A DNA stretch of 64,000 nt, from the NCBI GenBank assembly GCA_002633025.1, contig NMRB01002637.1, positions 1 through 64,000 on the forward strand, written 5' to 3'. Every line of letters begins with the position of its first letter. Position 1 is the first letter of the stretch. The notes under the pieces were generated by a model. That model searched no databases, was not told the origin of the DNA, and saw only the letters and a program-made list of their open reading frames with translations. Below, piece after piece: positions 44,628 to 56,515 of this stretch. The DNA is from Notospermus geniculatus (taxonomy: Eukaryota; Nemertea; Pilidiophora; Heteronemertea; Lineidae). The translations under genes were made by a program, and so were the position numbers.

Positions 44628-47600
44628 TTACTTCGACATATCATAGTCTCTTGTCCACGCAGGTGGCGTGACGGTGCGTTGTGAACGTCTGGGCGATGTT
44701 GTCGCGGTTGTCTTCGTGCTGGCAGGGGTGGTCTCAACAGTAATCGGCGGTGCTTTGTTCGTGTTTGTCGGGATCATCGGCTTATTGCTAGTAGCCGGGA
44801 CATCCGACCGTGCTGTTAGTACCTCAGGTATCGTCGGCTCCTGGTGGTCGTATTCTTCCCGAAGGTGATGGTGATAATCGCTGATGGTATTGGTAGGGCG
44901 TTGGCGAATTAGCTGGCGGTTTCGCCTGAGAATGCGGCCTGTATTAGCGCATTTCAGCGTGTACGATCTGGGCTCGGGCCCATATCCGATGATGGTTGCT
45001 TGGGCCCAGGCACGTTTTGCGGCGTCCTGATAATATACTGATTGATTGAGTTTCAGTTCAGGGTATTCCTTCGCATGTTGGTTGTAGTATCTTTCGGATT
45101 GTTCGTATTGCGACATTTTCTTGGCGCGTTCGGTGTCGCTTGCGAAACCTTCGCAGCGAATCGGCAATTTGTTGCTTATCTTGCGGTTGAACAAAAGTTC
45201 AGCTGGCGATGATAATCCTGAACCAAGGGGAGTGGTCCTGTATGCTAGAATGGCTTCGTTGGTGGCTTGTGGCGATTTTCGGATCAAGGATTGGGCGACT
45301 TGCACTGCGGCTTCGATGAATCCGTGAGATTTGGAATGGCGCGGCGAGCTGGTGATATGCACGATTCCTAATTGTTCAATCATTTCTTGGTATTCCGCTC
45401 CGATAAATGCTCCTCCGTTGTCGGATATAATTGTATTAGGGTTTCCAAAGAGTGCGAAGATTTTCCTTGAAAAGTCTGCGGTTGCCCTGCTTGTTTGGCT
45501 ATGAATTCGTTCAACAATCGGAAATTTCGAATGGTAATCGGCGATGACAAGATAGTTTTTTCCATCGACCTCGAACATATCGGTTCCGATGGTATGCCAC
45601 GGTATATTTGGCAATTCTGGAATTATCGGCATAAGTCTTTCTTTCGGCTGTGATTTTTGATACGTCTGGCATGTTATGCAATGTTTAACTAGGTTCTCAA
45701 TGTCATTGTTCATGCCCGGCCAGTAGATGGAGTTGCGAGCGCGTTGCTGGCATCGGGTGATGCCCTGATGTGCTTCGTGAACACGTTTCAAGTATTCACC
45801 TCGTAACGCGTGTGGTATTACAATCTGTTCTCCTTTGACAACCAATCCGTCATCGATGGACAGTTGATCGCGAAATGGCCAATATTGTCTTATGTTATCA
45901 GGAGTTTCCTTGATGTTCATTGGAAATCCTCTAGCTATCACTTGTTTCAGCGTAGCGAGTTCAGTGTCCTTATCGGTTTCGTCGCAGAGCTGGCACAGTT
46001 TCGGTGTGCTAAATTGGATGTACCACACTTTCAACTTGAGTTCTATCTCAGCATCCTGTTTGTCCTTGGGTAAACGTGACAAACTATCGGGTAAAGTCAT
46101 ATCTGGTCCTGGCACGTACACGATTTCGTAATCATATCGTTGTAATCTCAATAGCATCCGCTGTAGACGTGCAGGTGCGGCTGTCATGTTTTTCTTGGTG
46201 ATCATCTCGAGAGGTTTGTGATCAGACTCGATTGTGAAATGCTTTCCGTATAAGTACGTATGGAATCTTTCTGCCCCAAAAACACATGCGAGAAGTTCCC
46301 GCTCAATGTTTGCGTATCTGGTTTCAGTGTCCGTGAGGCTTTTGGATGCGTAAGCGACTGGTTTTCCGTTTTGTGTGAGCGCTGCTCCTAAAGCGTATTG
46401 CGATGCGTCTACTTTAACGACAGATGGTTTATTTGGGTCAAAGTACGCTAATTGTCCTGCTTGACAGATCTCTTGTTTCAGTTCTCTAAATGCTCGATCT
46501 TGTTCCGGATTCCACTGGAATTCGGTGCCTTGCTTGAGTAAAGCTCTCAGATGCACTGTCTTTTTGCTCAAATCAGGAATGTACTGCGCTAGATAGGTGC
46601 ACATTCCCAAGAATCCTTGTAATTCCTTGACGTTGGCTGGTGGCTTAAGATCGGTGATTGCTTGTACCTTCGCTGGGTCTGGTTTGACACCTGTCGAGCT
46701 GTATATGTTACCGAAGAACACGATTTCGGATTTGAGAATGTTTGTCTTTTCAAAGTTAAATACTAGGTGGTGTTCGCGTGCGCGTTCCATCAAGGTGCGG
46801 AGGTTTTTGTCGTGGTCGGCCGTGGCCTGCTCTAGGGTTGTCCCTTCTCCGTACACAGTTATGTCGTCGTGAATTGAGACGATGCCTTTTAGGCCGTCGA
46901 GGATCTTCTGCATGGCGGCATTAAACACATCCCCGCTAACGTTCAGTCCGAATGGTAGCCTACGGAAACAGAATCTTCCGAATGGGCTGTTGAAGGTGGT
47001 CAACAGTTGGCTTTCTTCGTCCAACTCTATCGCCCAGTAGCCTGATTTAGCGTCAAGTTTCGAGAACACTTTTGCTTTCGCAAATCTGTGTGTCAGTTCC
47101 TCCATAGTGGGAATATGTTGTTGCGCACGTTTTAAGTTTTTGTTCAGATCTTTTGGGTCAAGACAGATTCGTAATGATCCATTGGGTTTGTGGACATACG
47201 TGATGCTGGATACCCAGTCAGTGGGCTGATGTACAGGCCTAATTACGCCTAACTGGGTCATCCTATCGAGTTCTTTCTTGATCTTGTCATGTAGCTGGAT
47301 TGGTGCACGGCGTGGTGCGTGAATTACTGGCTTGGCATCTGGTTTGAGTGTGAGGTGATATTTTCCAGGGAAGTGGCCAAGGCCATTGAATCTGTCCGGA
47401 TATTGTTGTTTAAGTTGCTCTGCTGACCTGATTGGGAGAGTTGACATGTTTACTTCACAATTCATTTGAACTAGTCCCAGATCCATACATGTTTGTAGTC
47501 CTATGATTACTGGTCCTGGTGTGTCAGCTATGTAAAATATTGGGTTTATCCAGGGACCGTCTCGATATTTACATGGGATCGTTATCTGGCCATATTGCTG

Positions 47601-48490
47601 TATTATAGTTCCGTTGTATGCTGTTAGTGTAACATTGCACTTTTGCGAATTCGTCGGTAGACCGTCCTGGCTCAAACAATCCGGGAACATGTTGCGATAT
47701 GTCCGGAGGGGAAGTATGTTTCCTGCTGCCCCGGTGTCGGCTTTGCCGCGTAATTTAGCGCTTTTACTCTTGTGTTTGATTGTCATAGTTGCATATGCTT
47801 CAGTTCTGTGTCTGTTTTCACTCGTGGTGATTGCATCAAACGTAAGGTCGTCAAACTGGTCCGTGACGTGGTCGACGGGCTCTTCGTCATATGATGATTC
47901 CTGAATCTCGTGCACCCGGCCTCTGCCTCTATCGTATCTATGGGGTGCACGGCTTCGGTAGGGCCGTCTGGACGGTCGTCGTCCTCTGTGAAATCCTCGG
48001 CCTCGTGACCTTCCACGACTACTGTCGTATCGGTTCGATGCGCTTGCGGTCTCCGATAATGATGATGAACGGCACACTTGGCCCCAGTGGCCAATCTTTT
48101 TGCATTTATTGCATTCATGATTTTTGGCAGGACAGTTTTCTCTGGAATGTGGCTGTCCGCCACAGTAGGAACATGTGGTGTCTTGATGACTGGCGCTGGC
48201 ACCTTTTGTCTGGTTTCGTTGTTTCTGCTTGGACCTTTGCGTAACTTCAGCAACCTCGGCGGCGGCTCCAAATGATTGTAATTGCGATTTCGTAGCCTCT
48301 AAGGTTCTGGCAAAGTCGAGCACTGAATCTGAGGTTAATTTGGTTGGATCCTGATTTAGTATTTTCCTTCTGACGTCTTCGTGGGCGGTTCCCTTTATTA
48401 TTTGATCTACTAATTGGTCTTCCATGGCGTTGTTGTCGGCGAACTTACACTTCTGAGCTTGAACTTTTAGTTTCGTGACGAAAGATAGAG
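44628..48490 (-). CDS. Gag C-terminus and Pol polyprotein of the LTR retrotransposon
   Basis: The open frame starts at 48,641, but the gag-like reading begins only near 48,490, where the upstream gag frame should join. Numbering from the ORF start: two zinc knuckles C-x2-C-x4-H-x4-C at 157-170 and 177-190; an Arg/Gly-rich stretch at 205-245; protease A-D-T-G-A at 301-305; reverse transcriptase about 440-600, with D530 and the I-H-D-D box at 590-593; RNase H about 740-850 (D745, E782, D807); integrase zinc finger H955, H958, C988, C991; integrase core D1021, D1074, E1110 with the classic 35-residue spacing between the last two. A Tyr/Pro-type C-terminal module follows near 1200-1245, with a Thr/Pro-rich tail. 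All catalytic residues are present, so the pol part looks competent. Confidence 0.95.
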
Positions 48491-48888
48491 TCAATGGATT
48501 CGGTTTTCGCCTGTACGATTTCTCGGAGTTGGAACCGTGCGAGCCTGTAATTCGACTTCGGCTCGAAATAAGCAAGGAAAGCGTCCCATACCTGTTCTGG
48601 GTTGTCTCGGTCCTCGGGTGGATCGAACTTAAGATTGTCAAATATTTCTACAGCTTGGGGACCCATCCACAGCAAGATATAGTTTACGATCTCTTTTGGC
48701 GTTTTCGTTGAATATGCGGGTGTTCCCAACATCAGTTGGCAATATCGTCGGAAGGTCTTGAAATGTTTAGCGAGGTCGGGCGTTTCCCAGTCAAACGAAG
48801 GGGGTTTTACTCCGGCCAGGTCATTGCCGGCGACGACGTACGTGGTCGTGGTGGTCGTGGCGGTTCCTGATGCTGCCGTTGTGACCAT
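48445..48888 (-). CDS. Gag N-terminal frame of the LTR retrotransposon
   Basis: 147-codon frame with a Thr-rich start, then P-P-S-F-D-W and a W-D-A-F-L-A-Y-F-E-P-K motif typical of Gypsy gag capsid. It leaves the gag-pol frame at about 48,480-48,490, next to a CTTTC stretch, and stops soon after. A +1 shift there would join it to the gag-pol frame. This could be a one-base (or four-base) indel, or a recoding site; the sequence alone cannot decide. Confidence 0.8.
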   Translation of the reverse strand: MVTTAASGTATTTTTTYVVAGNDLAGVKPPSFDWETPDLAKHFKTFRRYCQLMLGTPAYSTKTPKEIVNYILLWMGPQAVEIFDNLKFDPPEDRDNPEQVWDAFLAYFEPKSNYRLARFQLREIVQAKTESIDSIFRHETKSSSSEV

Positions 48889-49117
48889 GATTGATGATTA
48901 CACACTGTGTAAAGTTAATGTTGGTGGTTTCGAAAACACTGTTTTCGGAAGGATAAAGTTTACTTATCCGATTTAGAGAGCAATGTCCTTTGACATCCAC
49001 TGCAGTTTTGTGACCTAGTTTCGTGATACGCCCCTTTGTTCTTTGTCTCCTCGTGGCTGCTTTGAAATGATGAATTGTCCTTTAAATCGATGGTGTAATC
49101 ACAAATGAAATGAATAT

Positions 49118-49135
49118 ATCCCACTTCTGACACCA
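49118..49135 (-). promoter_or_regulatory. tRNA-Leu-type primer binding site
   Basis: TGGTGTCAGAAGTGGGAT follows the 5' LTR immediately. It is complementary to the 3' end of animal tRNA-Leu (CAA type) including the CCA tail, as I recall that tRNA. Confidence 0.8.
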
Positions 49136-49342
49136 TGTTTTATCCGTGGGTGTGATACGATGAGAAATGTTGGAGATGGTATTGGATTATAGTCCATTTA
49201 TTCTAGAGAGAATATAAGGTTGACTGGATCGCCATGATGTTACTTGCAGCCTGCTTCTACCTTGGCCTATTACCAAATATGGTTAACATGTGACATGATG
49301 GTACAATGTCTTTAGTATAGATGGCAGTAGCATAATACAACA
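49136..49342 (-). repeat. 5' LTR
   Basis: 207-bp copy whose outer edge touches the GTCGC target duplication at 49,343-49,347. It should contain the element's promoter; no TATA box is certain. Confidence 0.95.
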
Positions 49343-49545
49343 GTCGCTACAATAATCGACTGGTTAAATTAGTAAAGAATAAACTACGCTGAAATTATAT
49401 CAATTTAAAAGTTAAATTTTTCAAACTGAAATAGAATTCAACAAATTTTAATTTGATATAGGACTAACTACTAGAGCAGCCGCTGGTGTTATCATGTCAG
49501 GCCTAGGCCTAGAGCCCAGCCAGCTCGTATCGTACGCCAACTTAC

Positions 49546-49877
49546 ACTATTGAAAACTCATCAACAGCACAGCCATCTCTCACAGCATGCCGAAAATCAC
49601 ACCTACACTCATGTAGGGCCAGGAGGTGCCTGATCCATGCCTTCTGAGTGGTGTAACCGTCGGCCAACCTTTGCTTTTCCCAGTTTTCAAACTCGGAGCC
49701 GACGGTTACGCGTGTTCGGTCGTACTCTCGCTTTCTTCTCTTTTCTGTATCCCTTGCCTCGTCGCGAGAGGAATGCTTCACATACTTCCGCTTCTTCTTA
49801 GGCCTATATTCATGATCTTGTTGATAATAAAACTCTTTTCCGCCCTCGCAACCATCCGACATGTCAGACTCGTCCAT
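49546..49877 (-). CDS. First coding exon of an unknown nuclear protein
   Basis: M-D-E-S-D-M-S-D-G starts an exon that ends in a strong GTAAGT donor. An acidic start is followed by P-K-K-K-R-K and a long basic run (a likely nuclear localisation signal), then G-S-E-F-E-N-W and A-W-I-R-H-L-L-A-L-H, a pattern seen at the N-terminus of some transposon-related and zinc-finger proteins. An ATG 36 bases upstream is also in frame. The exon ends in phase 2. The LTR retrotransposon lies in the presumed next intron. No downstream exon with matching phase was identified. Confidence 0.5.
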
Positions 49878-49913
49878 ATTGTCCACCAATATTGCCTGAA
49901 ACGTTCTCAACAA

Positions 49914-52105
49914 AAAGGAGAGCTAATTTTACGTTGTTCTTGTCGTGCGCGACTGACTTCCTCCGGACTAGCCGTGGAAACTATAGCCTCGCCAACTTTG
50001 AACTAGAAATTGACTTACCAGTCAATTTGAAAGACCGCCCTTGGAAATTGGTAGCTAAGACAGAGTTGACCCGTCGCGAATTATTATCGAGTGGCCTGGG
50101 TTGGTGCCAGGTTTTTGAAACAGGGAGAATAAAAGTCTCCCGTTTCTAAAAAGCCGGGAGACTTTTTCCAAAGAGGGAGACTTGATTTCTCCCTACTAAC
50201 TTCAGAAGGAGAAGCTGTAAAGGTCACTACTATTCAGTGATAAACTGAACTATGTGCTATGTACAGCCAACAGGGTCCAATAACAGATATCTGGAGGACC
50301 AGAAAGGGGTTGACTCTTCCCCACATCCATTGAATCATCAATCAAGAGAGGAACCAGTCCAGGGTGATCACAATGCCATCTTCAGCATACATAACGAACT
50401 AAAAGCACATGTGTAATGTTAGCTGCATTAATATAGAAGTGATAGTAGGCCTAATAGTACCATGAATTGCCTGAAGATGGCATTTCAGTCACTCAGTTTG
50501 AACCAGTCATGAAATATGGATAAAACGAGAAATTTCACCCAAATTTTGCACTATTTGTACACGGATGACCCCAAGAATCAATAGGGTTCTGTGTAATACG
50601 CATATCTACAATTCCTGAAAGTTTTACCGCGATACGTACATGGCGTTTTTCGTTAGTTATCGTTGGAGAACCGCAGATTGGATGGAGAGATCCAGAGAGA
50701 GAAATTCCGTAAAAACAAGGAAGACCACCCCATTGAGATGGGGGCGGTCTTAATAAGCTATGAAACCAAATGCGGATTTGAATATTGTGGGGCTTTAACG
50801 AACCGACCTCGAACTAGATCGAGGCGGGTTACTGAACCCGCACCGTGTAAAAGCGATCAATCCATCCTGAACCGAACCCGCCCGAGGAGGGTGAAGGTAG
50901 GTTTTCTCGAACCAGCACCGTGTAAAAAGGCCCAATGTAGTGCATGTCACTGCTTTTGTGTACGGCAAGGCTATTGTTTTCCTCTGCTGCGGACTTTCGC
51001 AAGGAGTGTTAGTGATGAGAATGGCAATTTCCACACTTTTTAAATGTAGCCCAGTACGACAGTGTAATTGCTCAGCGATTTCCTTAAAATCAGAATAAAT
51101 GCAGATCTCTTTTCATTTTTTCGGTTCCACCCTGTATACTCCTGTTCTGTGGGCAAGCAGACCTGACATGGTCAACAAAGCTTATGAAGTGAACACCGCC
51201 AATGTCCATTTCGTACAAAAGGACATTTGACAACCTCATGACCTGGGGGACACTCGTTTAACTTGAGTGACTCCTCATAACATTGGTATCCAACCAGAGA
51301 AAAGTAGGCCTGTCATTCACCAAGAAATAATATGAATTCACCAAAAAGGGGTGGAGTCTCTTGGTCTCTTAGAGATGGGTCTAGAGTAGGGGCATATATC
51401 TCCTTTCGTATCACCATCTTCAAATCATTAGTGCACTGATTATGTCTGTACCTCAGGCTGGTGGAAAATGAGTGCAGAATACAGTGCCCATCACCTCTGC
51501 TCCTGATGTGCTAAAAGTTCCGGTACCTCAGGTAGCCATTCAAGCTGAAAAAAGCAACACCCAGGTGTTTCAACAAGACGAAACATCATTCTGAGGAGAG
51601 GGCTAACAACAAACAGTGTGACGACATCGAAGACATGTGGTTTTCGTTTAGTTCCAATTTCTAACACGGGATGGCAGCACTTTAGTCAGCTGTTACAGGG
51701 GGCCATCTCAGGAGTACAAACCATTACACACTTACTTCTCCAGCATGCAATGGCTCTCAAATTCAAGACCCTAGGCTTGCTAGCATCGCCATCGGATACA
51801 GTCTGAGACAACCTCACACTTCAGTGTCCATGCAACCTGACGCACGGCTAACATAACCTACATGTACTTTGAGGGGCAACCACTGTTAGGCGCCTATGTA
51901 GTATGTTACAGTACACTCACTGCAACACACACAATGACATGCAAACACAGTGCATACGCCCACTCCTTGTGGATGCTGCCATGATCAGATTCAGGTTCTA
52001 CGACCGTCAAAATACGATAAATTTTACATTTCATCAAACTCCTGACTAGCTATTGACATGAGTATGACATATTCTTCCCTGATAGCCGAAGAGTTATAAA
52101 CTCAC
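49914..52105. other. No clear gene; short hairpins only
   Basis: A GTCTCCCG...CGGGAGAC hairpin lies at about 50,134-50,162, and CACCGTGTAAAA occurs twice near 50,840 and 50,915. The plus-strand ORF at 50,663 and others have no motifs. Confidence 0.35.
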
Positions 52106-52181
52106 CTGAAGCCCGTTGACTCTCGCATATGTCGCATTTTTCCAGACCTGCGCGGTCCACGGTGCCTGCCATCATGGCCAT
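52106..52181 (-). CDS. Candidate first exon, M-A-M-M-A-G start with C-x2-C
   Basis: An ATG at 52,181 opens 25 codons ending G-L-E-K-C-D-I-C-E-S-Q-R-A-S before donor GTGAGT. The C-x2-C could start a zinc module. There is no confirmed following exon, so this is tentative. Confidence 0.25.
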
Positions 52182-52329
52182 GCTTTCTGTCAGAGCCTTC
52201 TGACTCAGCCGGTTGGTTACCGGATGAAATTAGTGTGCAAATGATGAGAACCAAATCTAACTACATGTATATAGATCTGCAATGATAAATCTCTCTTAAT
52301 TCCAAAGAGTGAATACTCGATCTTTAAGA

Positions 52330-52590
52330 CCGAATTCTTGGTCTTCTTCAGATCGAAGTTAGGGATTGCTCTTTTAAAAGAGCGAAATGATTCGATCGTT
52401 TAAAGTGCGAAAATCCGGTCTTTTTGTGCGTCATTATTGGCTCTTTTGAGAGCAAAAAATCGCTCGTTTGCATCGTATTTCACTCCTTCCTTTCATTACG
52501 GTTCGCTCGTTTTAATACGGTTCCGATCGTTCAGAGAGCCAACTCTTAGCTCTTTTAAACAGCGGAAGTCTAACTTCAAAAGAGCGAATG
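52330..52590. repeat. Palindromic CTCTTTTAAAAGAG-type low-complexity stretch
   Basis: GCTCTTTTAAAAGAGCG, CTCTTTTGAGAGC, TTTAAAC and GATCGTTTA words recur in both orientations. It looks like a decayed foldback or simple repeat. Confidence 0.4.
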
Positions 52591-53428
52591 TATGGGAAAT
52601 CCACATTACCAGCAATTCTTAAACCCTCCCAAGTCCCTATTGTTCCTGTTTCCGTCCAGTTCAACCTAAGGTGGACATGTGAAAACAGAATGTATGCACT
52701 TGCAGGTTATTAAAACTACGCGTGATGCGTTTGTTTTTTTGGGTATCAAGTTTGCCGATAGCAGACCTGATGCATAATGACAAGATCCAATCCTATGCCA
52801 ATTTTCCTGGAAATATCTTGAAATTTTCTAGTGTACATGGTTACAATGAATGTTCCCCATGTATCACTACAGCAAAAACACTGCCCAATGTACAACAACA
52901 CGTAAATGTATTAGTGTACATACAAAAAGTTGGTCCAATCTCGACCTAACCTCGCATGCAGGGAGTCCTTAACATAAGAATGTACATGTACTATCGGCAA
53001 GTTGAATATAGTGGGAAAATACCCCTTTAAACACATGTTTAAGTGTGTGCCTACACTGAATACAGCAGTACAGTTAACCTGACATGGACTGAAGTGGCAG
53101 GGCTCGCTGGCCTAATTACCATAACAAAGGGATCACCAGAGCAGTGCAGGCAGCGCTCCAAGTGAGTTGCCTAGTCTATGGATTTCTGGTAATGATCTAC
53201 TCAGGGATACCACTTACGAGGCGATATTTGTGGACCTCAATCCCATCATTTAGACGGCATATCCCTCCGGCGAAAAAACATCAACACGAACCCTAATATT
53301 TCGTGTGAAATCTATATTAAAGGAAGCAAATCATGCAAATCATCAAATGTACATCTTACATTTAGGCAATGCGCAGAATATCGCTAGCGATAATTCTAAC
53401 CTGCGATGATTTGGGTTGGTCAATTACG

Positions 53429-53907
53429 TCATATGTATAATGTTGAAAAAGACATAAAACTGCTCGAGGTTTTCGCAAAATATACAGTCAACAGATAATG
53501 CAACTTAAACAGCTTGTCAAAAGCCAGAACAATTGACGGTCCAATTGGAATAGCCTTGAATTCTCACACCAGTAGAAACTCAGCCGGATCCTTCCTTGGT
53601 CCCAGTGCTAGGATGAACGGTTGTGTGTACTTGGTGGAGTCAACATTTTTCGCGATACAGCTACGTCACTTCCAATCTGCAGTGAAAAAAGAACATGAGA
53701 ATGTGCGTCTCGCACAGTGTCAGATGAAACTCCCAAGCAGAAAGATTATGATATCATGAATTGTTGTCATAGACAGTCATGGACGCCATTATATTTAACT
53801 GGGGGACAGCTAAAATAATTTTGAATAACTTACCGGATAAAACTGTATCGGGTATTTTTCCGCCTCTGAACGGGATACTGACTTCGATTCCCCTCGTTCC
53901 TTGCAGT
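53429..53907 (-). pseudogene. SAMD3-like C-terminal exons with two in-frame TGA codons
   Basis: The upstream exon (ending 53,834, donor GTAAGT) reads I-E-V-S-I-P-F-R-G-G-K-I-P-D-T-V-L. It joins in frame to an exon starting at 53,677 (acceptor TTCACTGCAG). That exon reads D-W-K, TGA, then Y-T-Q-P-F-I-L-A-L-G, F-L-L-V, TGA, then F-K-A-I-P and A-F-D-K-L-F-K-L-H-Y, ending at 53,429. F-x-x-A-L-G ... K-A-I-P ... F-D-x-L-F-K-x-H-Y is the C-terminal pattern I associate with SAMD3-like proteins. One of the two stops (W-K-TGA-R-S) could come from an Arg CGA codon by CpG decay. It lies upstream of, and is separate from, the copy at 31.9-33.5 kb. Confidence 0.5.
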
Positions 53908-53959
53908 GAGAGACGTCTGGTGGCAACACACGAATGAAATGTCGCCCTCATTCACTTCA

Positions 53960-56400
53960 TCATTTGCAGTTAAACCTTTATGTTTGATTCCTTATTGTCC
54001 ATCTGAACACATATGATGAGCATGAACTTGCACATGAACACAATAATTCCGAACAATATAGAAAGTTGTTTCTGATTAGACTGGAAAAAAACACCTGCTT
54101 TTTATACAACATTAACGAATTAAGCTGCGTTAACCAAACACCTGGAATGTGGAAACAGTACATGCTATGCGTTTTGACATACACTGGCTCCCCATTCATC
54201 TCTCGCTGTTAAAACTTCCCTTCGCCCAACACAGTCAGTTTCCCCCTGAAATCTCTAAAACCAAAAACCCCCTCCCCAAAACCAAGTTGGTGCAAGCCAC
54301 CTAGGGCTTTTTTGACTTGTGCTTCCCTGCGCTCAAAGTTTTTCCTGTTCCTCTCATATTCTCTTTTTTCATCATGTCTGGGGAAACACCTGTCTGCTGG
54401 ATCTCAATTGTCCCTGTTTTGACCTAGTCCTAGTTCGTTTGCGGATGCCCTTCCCCTTTTCGCTCGCCATTGGAATTATTTCCGACATGTCTGGAAAAGG
54501 TAAATGCAAAAAGAAGGCACTCATTACTGTTTGAACCTCTTACTCTGTGTACTGGAGATTAAGTGGTTAATCAGAGAGAACCTGGTTCCACTGTTGACTG
54601 AGGAATAATAATATTCAGCTTACCTCCATCACTCTTCTCAGCAATGTTGTCCATTTACTAATTCGAAGGACTACCTAGGTTTTCAGGCGGGGAACATGTA
54701 TTGCAAATGGCAGAATAAAATTCAGGAACCACCAATACCAAGTTCAAAATGTAACCAGCATCAAGAGCATGTGATACAGGTAGATGCATGAAAATCACGG
54801 ATTGACATGAATGAATGCTAGACAAGACCATATACAGTCATGACAATGTAGGGTACATGTATGACGAGTAGAATAGTGCAAGTCAAGTGTGTCATGGATG
54901 TGCAGGTGAGAGGTGTTTTCAAGCACAGCAGGAAGTGCAAGTTTTGCGTGTGGAAGTTGGAATTGGGGTGCAACATATAGGCCTACTGGGGCGCACATTG
55001 ATGGGAAGATTCTGGATACCAACACCAACACCAAGGGACAAGTGCCACAAACATGCAGGCCGATTTACCTGTAACTCGTTCGTTGCAGGTTCAGGATTTT
55101 AGTCTTCATCGACAGGCATGACGTCTTCTGACTGCACAGCTTGTGATAAAGATCAACAAGAGCATCTCTCCGTTTATTCTTTATGCTTCTCAGGCTTTGT
55201 TGAAAGAACAACTTCATGACATCATCGTCTCACTTAAGTATCTCACTGGCAATCATTTTGTCTATACTGCTAATGTTCGTTATGACGGAGACGTTTACCT
55301 AATTGGCAGTGTGTTCAAATCCAAAAAAATAGATATCAAAAGGCGACACACAAACTGATATAATCCGAGAAGTCGTCTCTCTAAAATTTCACAAATTTAC
55401 GACCCCAACCGGGGTCTTCCTCAGGGACTTTCTAGTAAGAGACTCCAGAAAAGACCTGTGTTCCATGTCTATCCAACTACTTGCTCATTGTCAAAAACAA
55501 TGCCAGTGTTTCCTGACGGGCATGTGGGTTCATCATCCTGGGAACCCAGGCATTTCCACTCTGCATAGCGCGTTACAATGCCCTGGGGAAACCCACCCCG
55601 TTTCGGTGGGGAAGAGGGCTGTTCCCTCATGTGTACTCGCCAACTGGTAATTCACGAATAAACCATGCAATGCAGTGGGGGATCGCCACTTGATGTAATG
55701 GGCAGACATCGCGCCTAGTGCTGTAACGTATGCACATATATCTGGTGTTATGAGTTACCGGGTACCAGTCTCATAGCAATGCATCTCATTCCATAATTTA
55801 TGCATGCTGTTGGAATGATAGCTGCCCCAAACACATGAACTGGATCATACCTTCGTGTTTTGAACCCGTCGGTACTTACCCATTATCTAGATAATCCATG
55901 ACAACCATTTTTACGCGAAGTTAATTCAGGAATATTAAAAAATCCAGCGAGTTTGTCAGCGAATCTAGGAATGTTTGAAACCACCATATTTGGGAGTGAC
56001 CATGGCGGGATAGAAGCTTCGCTGTGATTGGTTGTATTCAGCGACAGATTTTCTGTCGCTAGTTCCACAGCGAAAAGGCGCCAATTTCAACAGGGCCTCG
56101 GACGTGCGTGTAGGGGAGCGCGTTTTAGAGGACCTGTTGCAAGAGGATGGTGGGTTCATTGGCATCAGAGCAATCGCTGATCAAGTTCCTAATACAGTCA
56201 TAATAAATAGGAATAAATGGTTGCCAAGGTGTACAGAGGGTCCTAAACGTCACAATTATCATCATCGTCACGACTGCAGCTCAAACTGGTCAGCTCATCC
56301 TTAATTTGCAAGAATAACTCAACATGGGCATCCTTTTGTATTTCAGTGCTCGGAGGCCCTGCTCATAGAAGTCTCTCCTTCTTTCTGGAACATTCTGAAT
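53960..56400. other. No clear gene
   Basis: A 31-bp candidate start exon lies at 54,654-54,624 on the minus strand (M-D-N-I-A-E-K-S-D-G, donor GTAAGC), but nothing supports it further. A GACCCCAACCGGGGTCTT hairpin at 55,401-55,418 is related to the one at 3,482. Otherwise I see nothing specific. Confidence 0.35.
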
Positions 56401-56424
56401 CGCAGCTTGTAAAAGCGGGGTCAT

Positions 56425-56515
56425 ACCTATGTTTCCCAGTACCTTTGTGTCCCCGCAGTACCCAGGTACCTATGTTTCCCGGTACCTATGTTTCCCGGTA
56501 CCGATATCCACTCAA
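56425..56515. repeat. Minisatellite CCCGGTACCTATGTTT
   Basis: About five imperfect 16- to 18-bp units of TACCTATGTTTCCCGG, the third slightly longer. It is non-coding. Confidence 0.75.

Larger units (their letters stand above)
44085..49342 (-). mobile_element. Near-intact Ty3/Gypsy LTR retrotransposon (5,258 bp)
   Basis: Two 207-bp LTRs with TG...CA ends bound the element. They differ at only three positions, so insertion is recent. GTCGC flanks both sides (44,080-44,084 and 49,343-49,347) as a 5-bp target duplication. A primer-binding site, polypurine tract, gag frame and a long gag-pol frame are all present in normal order on the minus strand. The pol core resembles proteins annotated K02A2.6-like. 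The only coding break seen is one frame change in gag. It inserted about 200 bp downstream of a gene exon (49,546-49,877), in the same orientation. Confidence 0.95.

Noticed and set aside
44668-44868. Plus-strand ORF within the retrotransposon
   Set aside because: Antisense shadow of the pol C-terminal frame.
43300-49877. Joining the exon at 49,546-49,877 directly to the Ser-rich exon at 43,932
   Set aside because: The donor is phase 2, and joining there runs into TGA after a few codons, so a direct splice is not supported.
53429-53677. Selenocysteine reading of the two TGA codons
   Set aside because: One fits simple CGA to TGA decay, no SECIS-like structure was recognised, and the family is not known to use selenocysteine.
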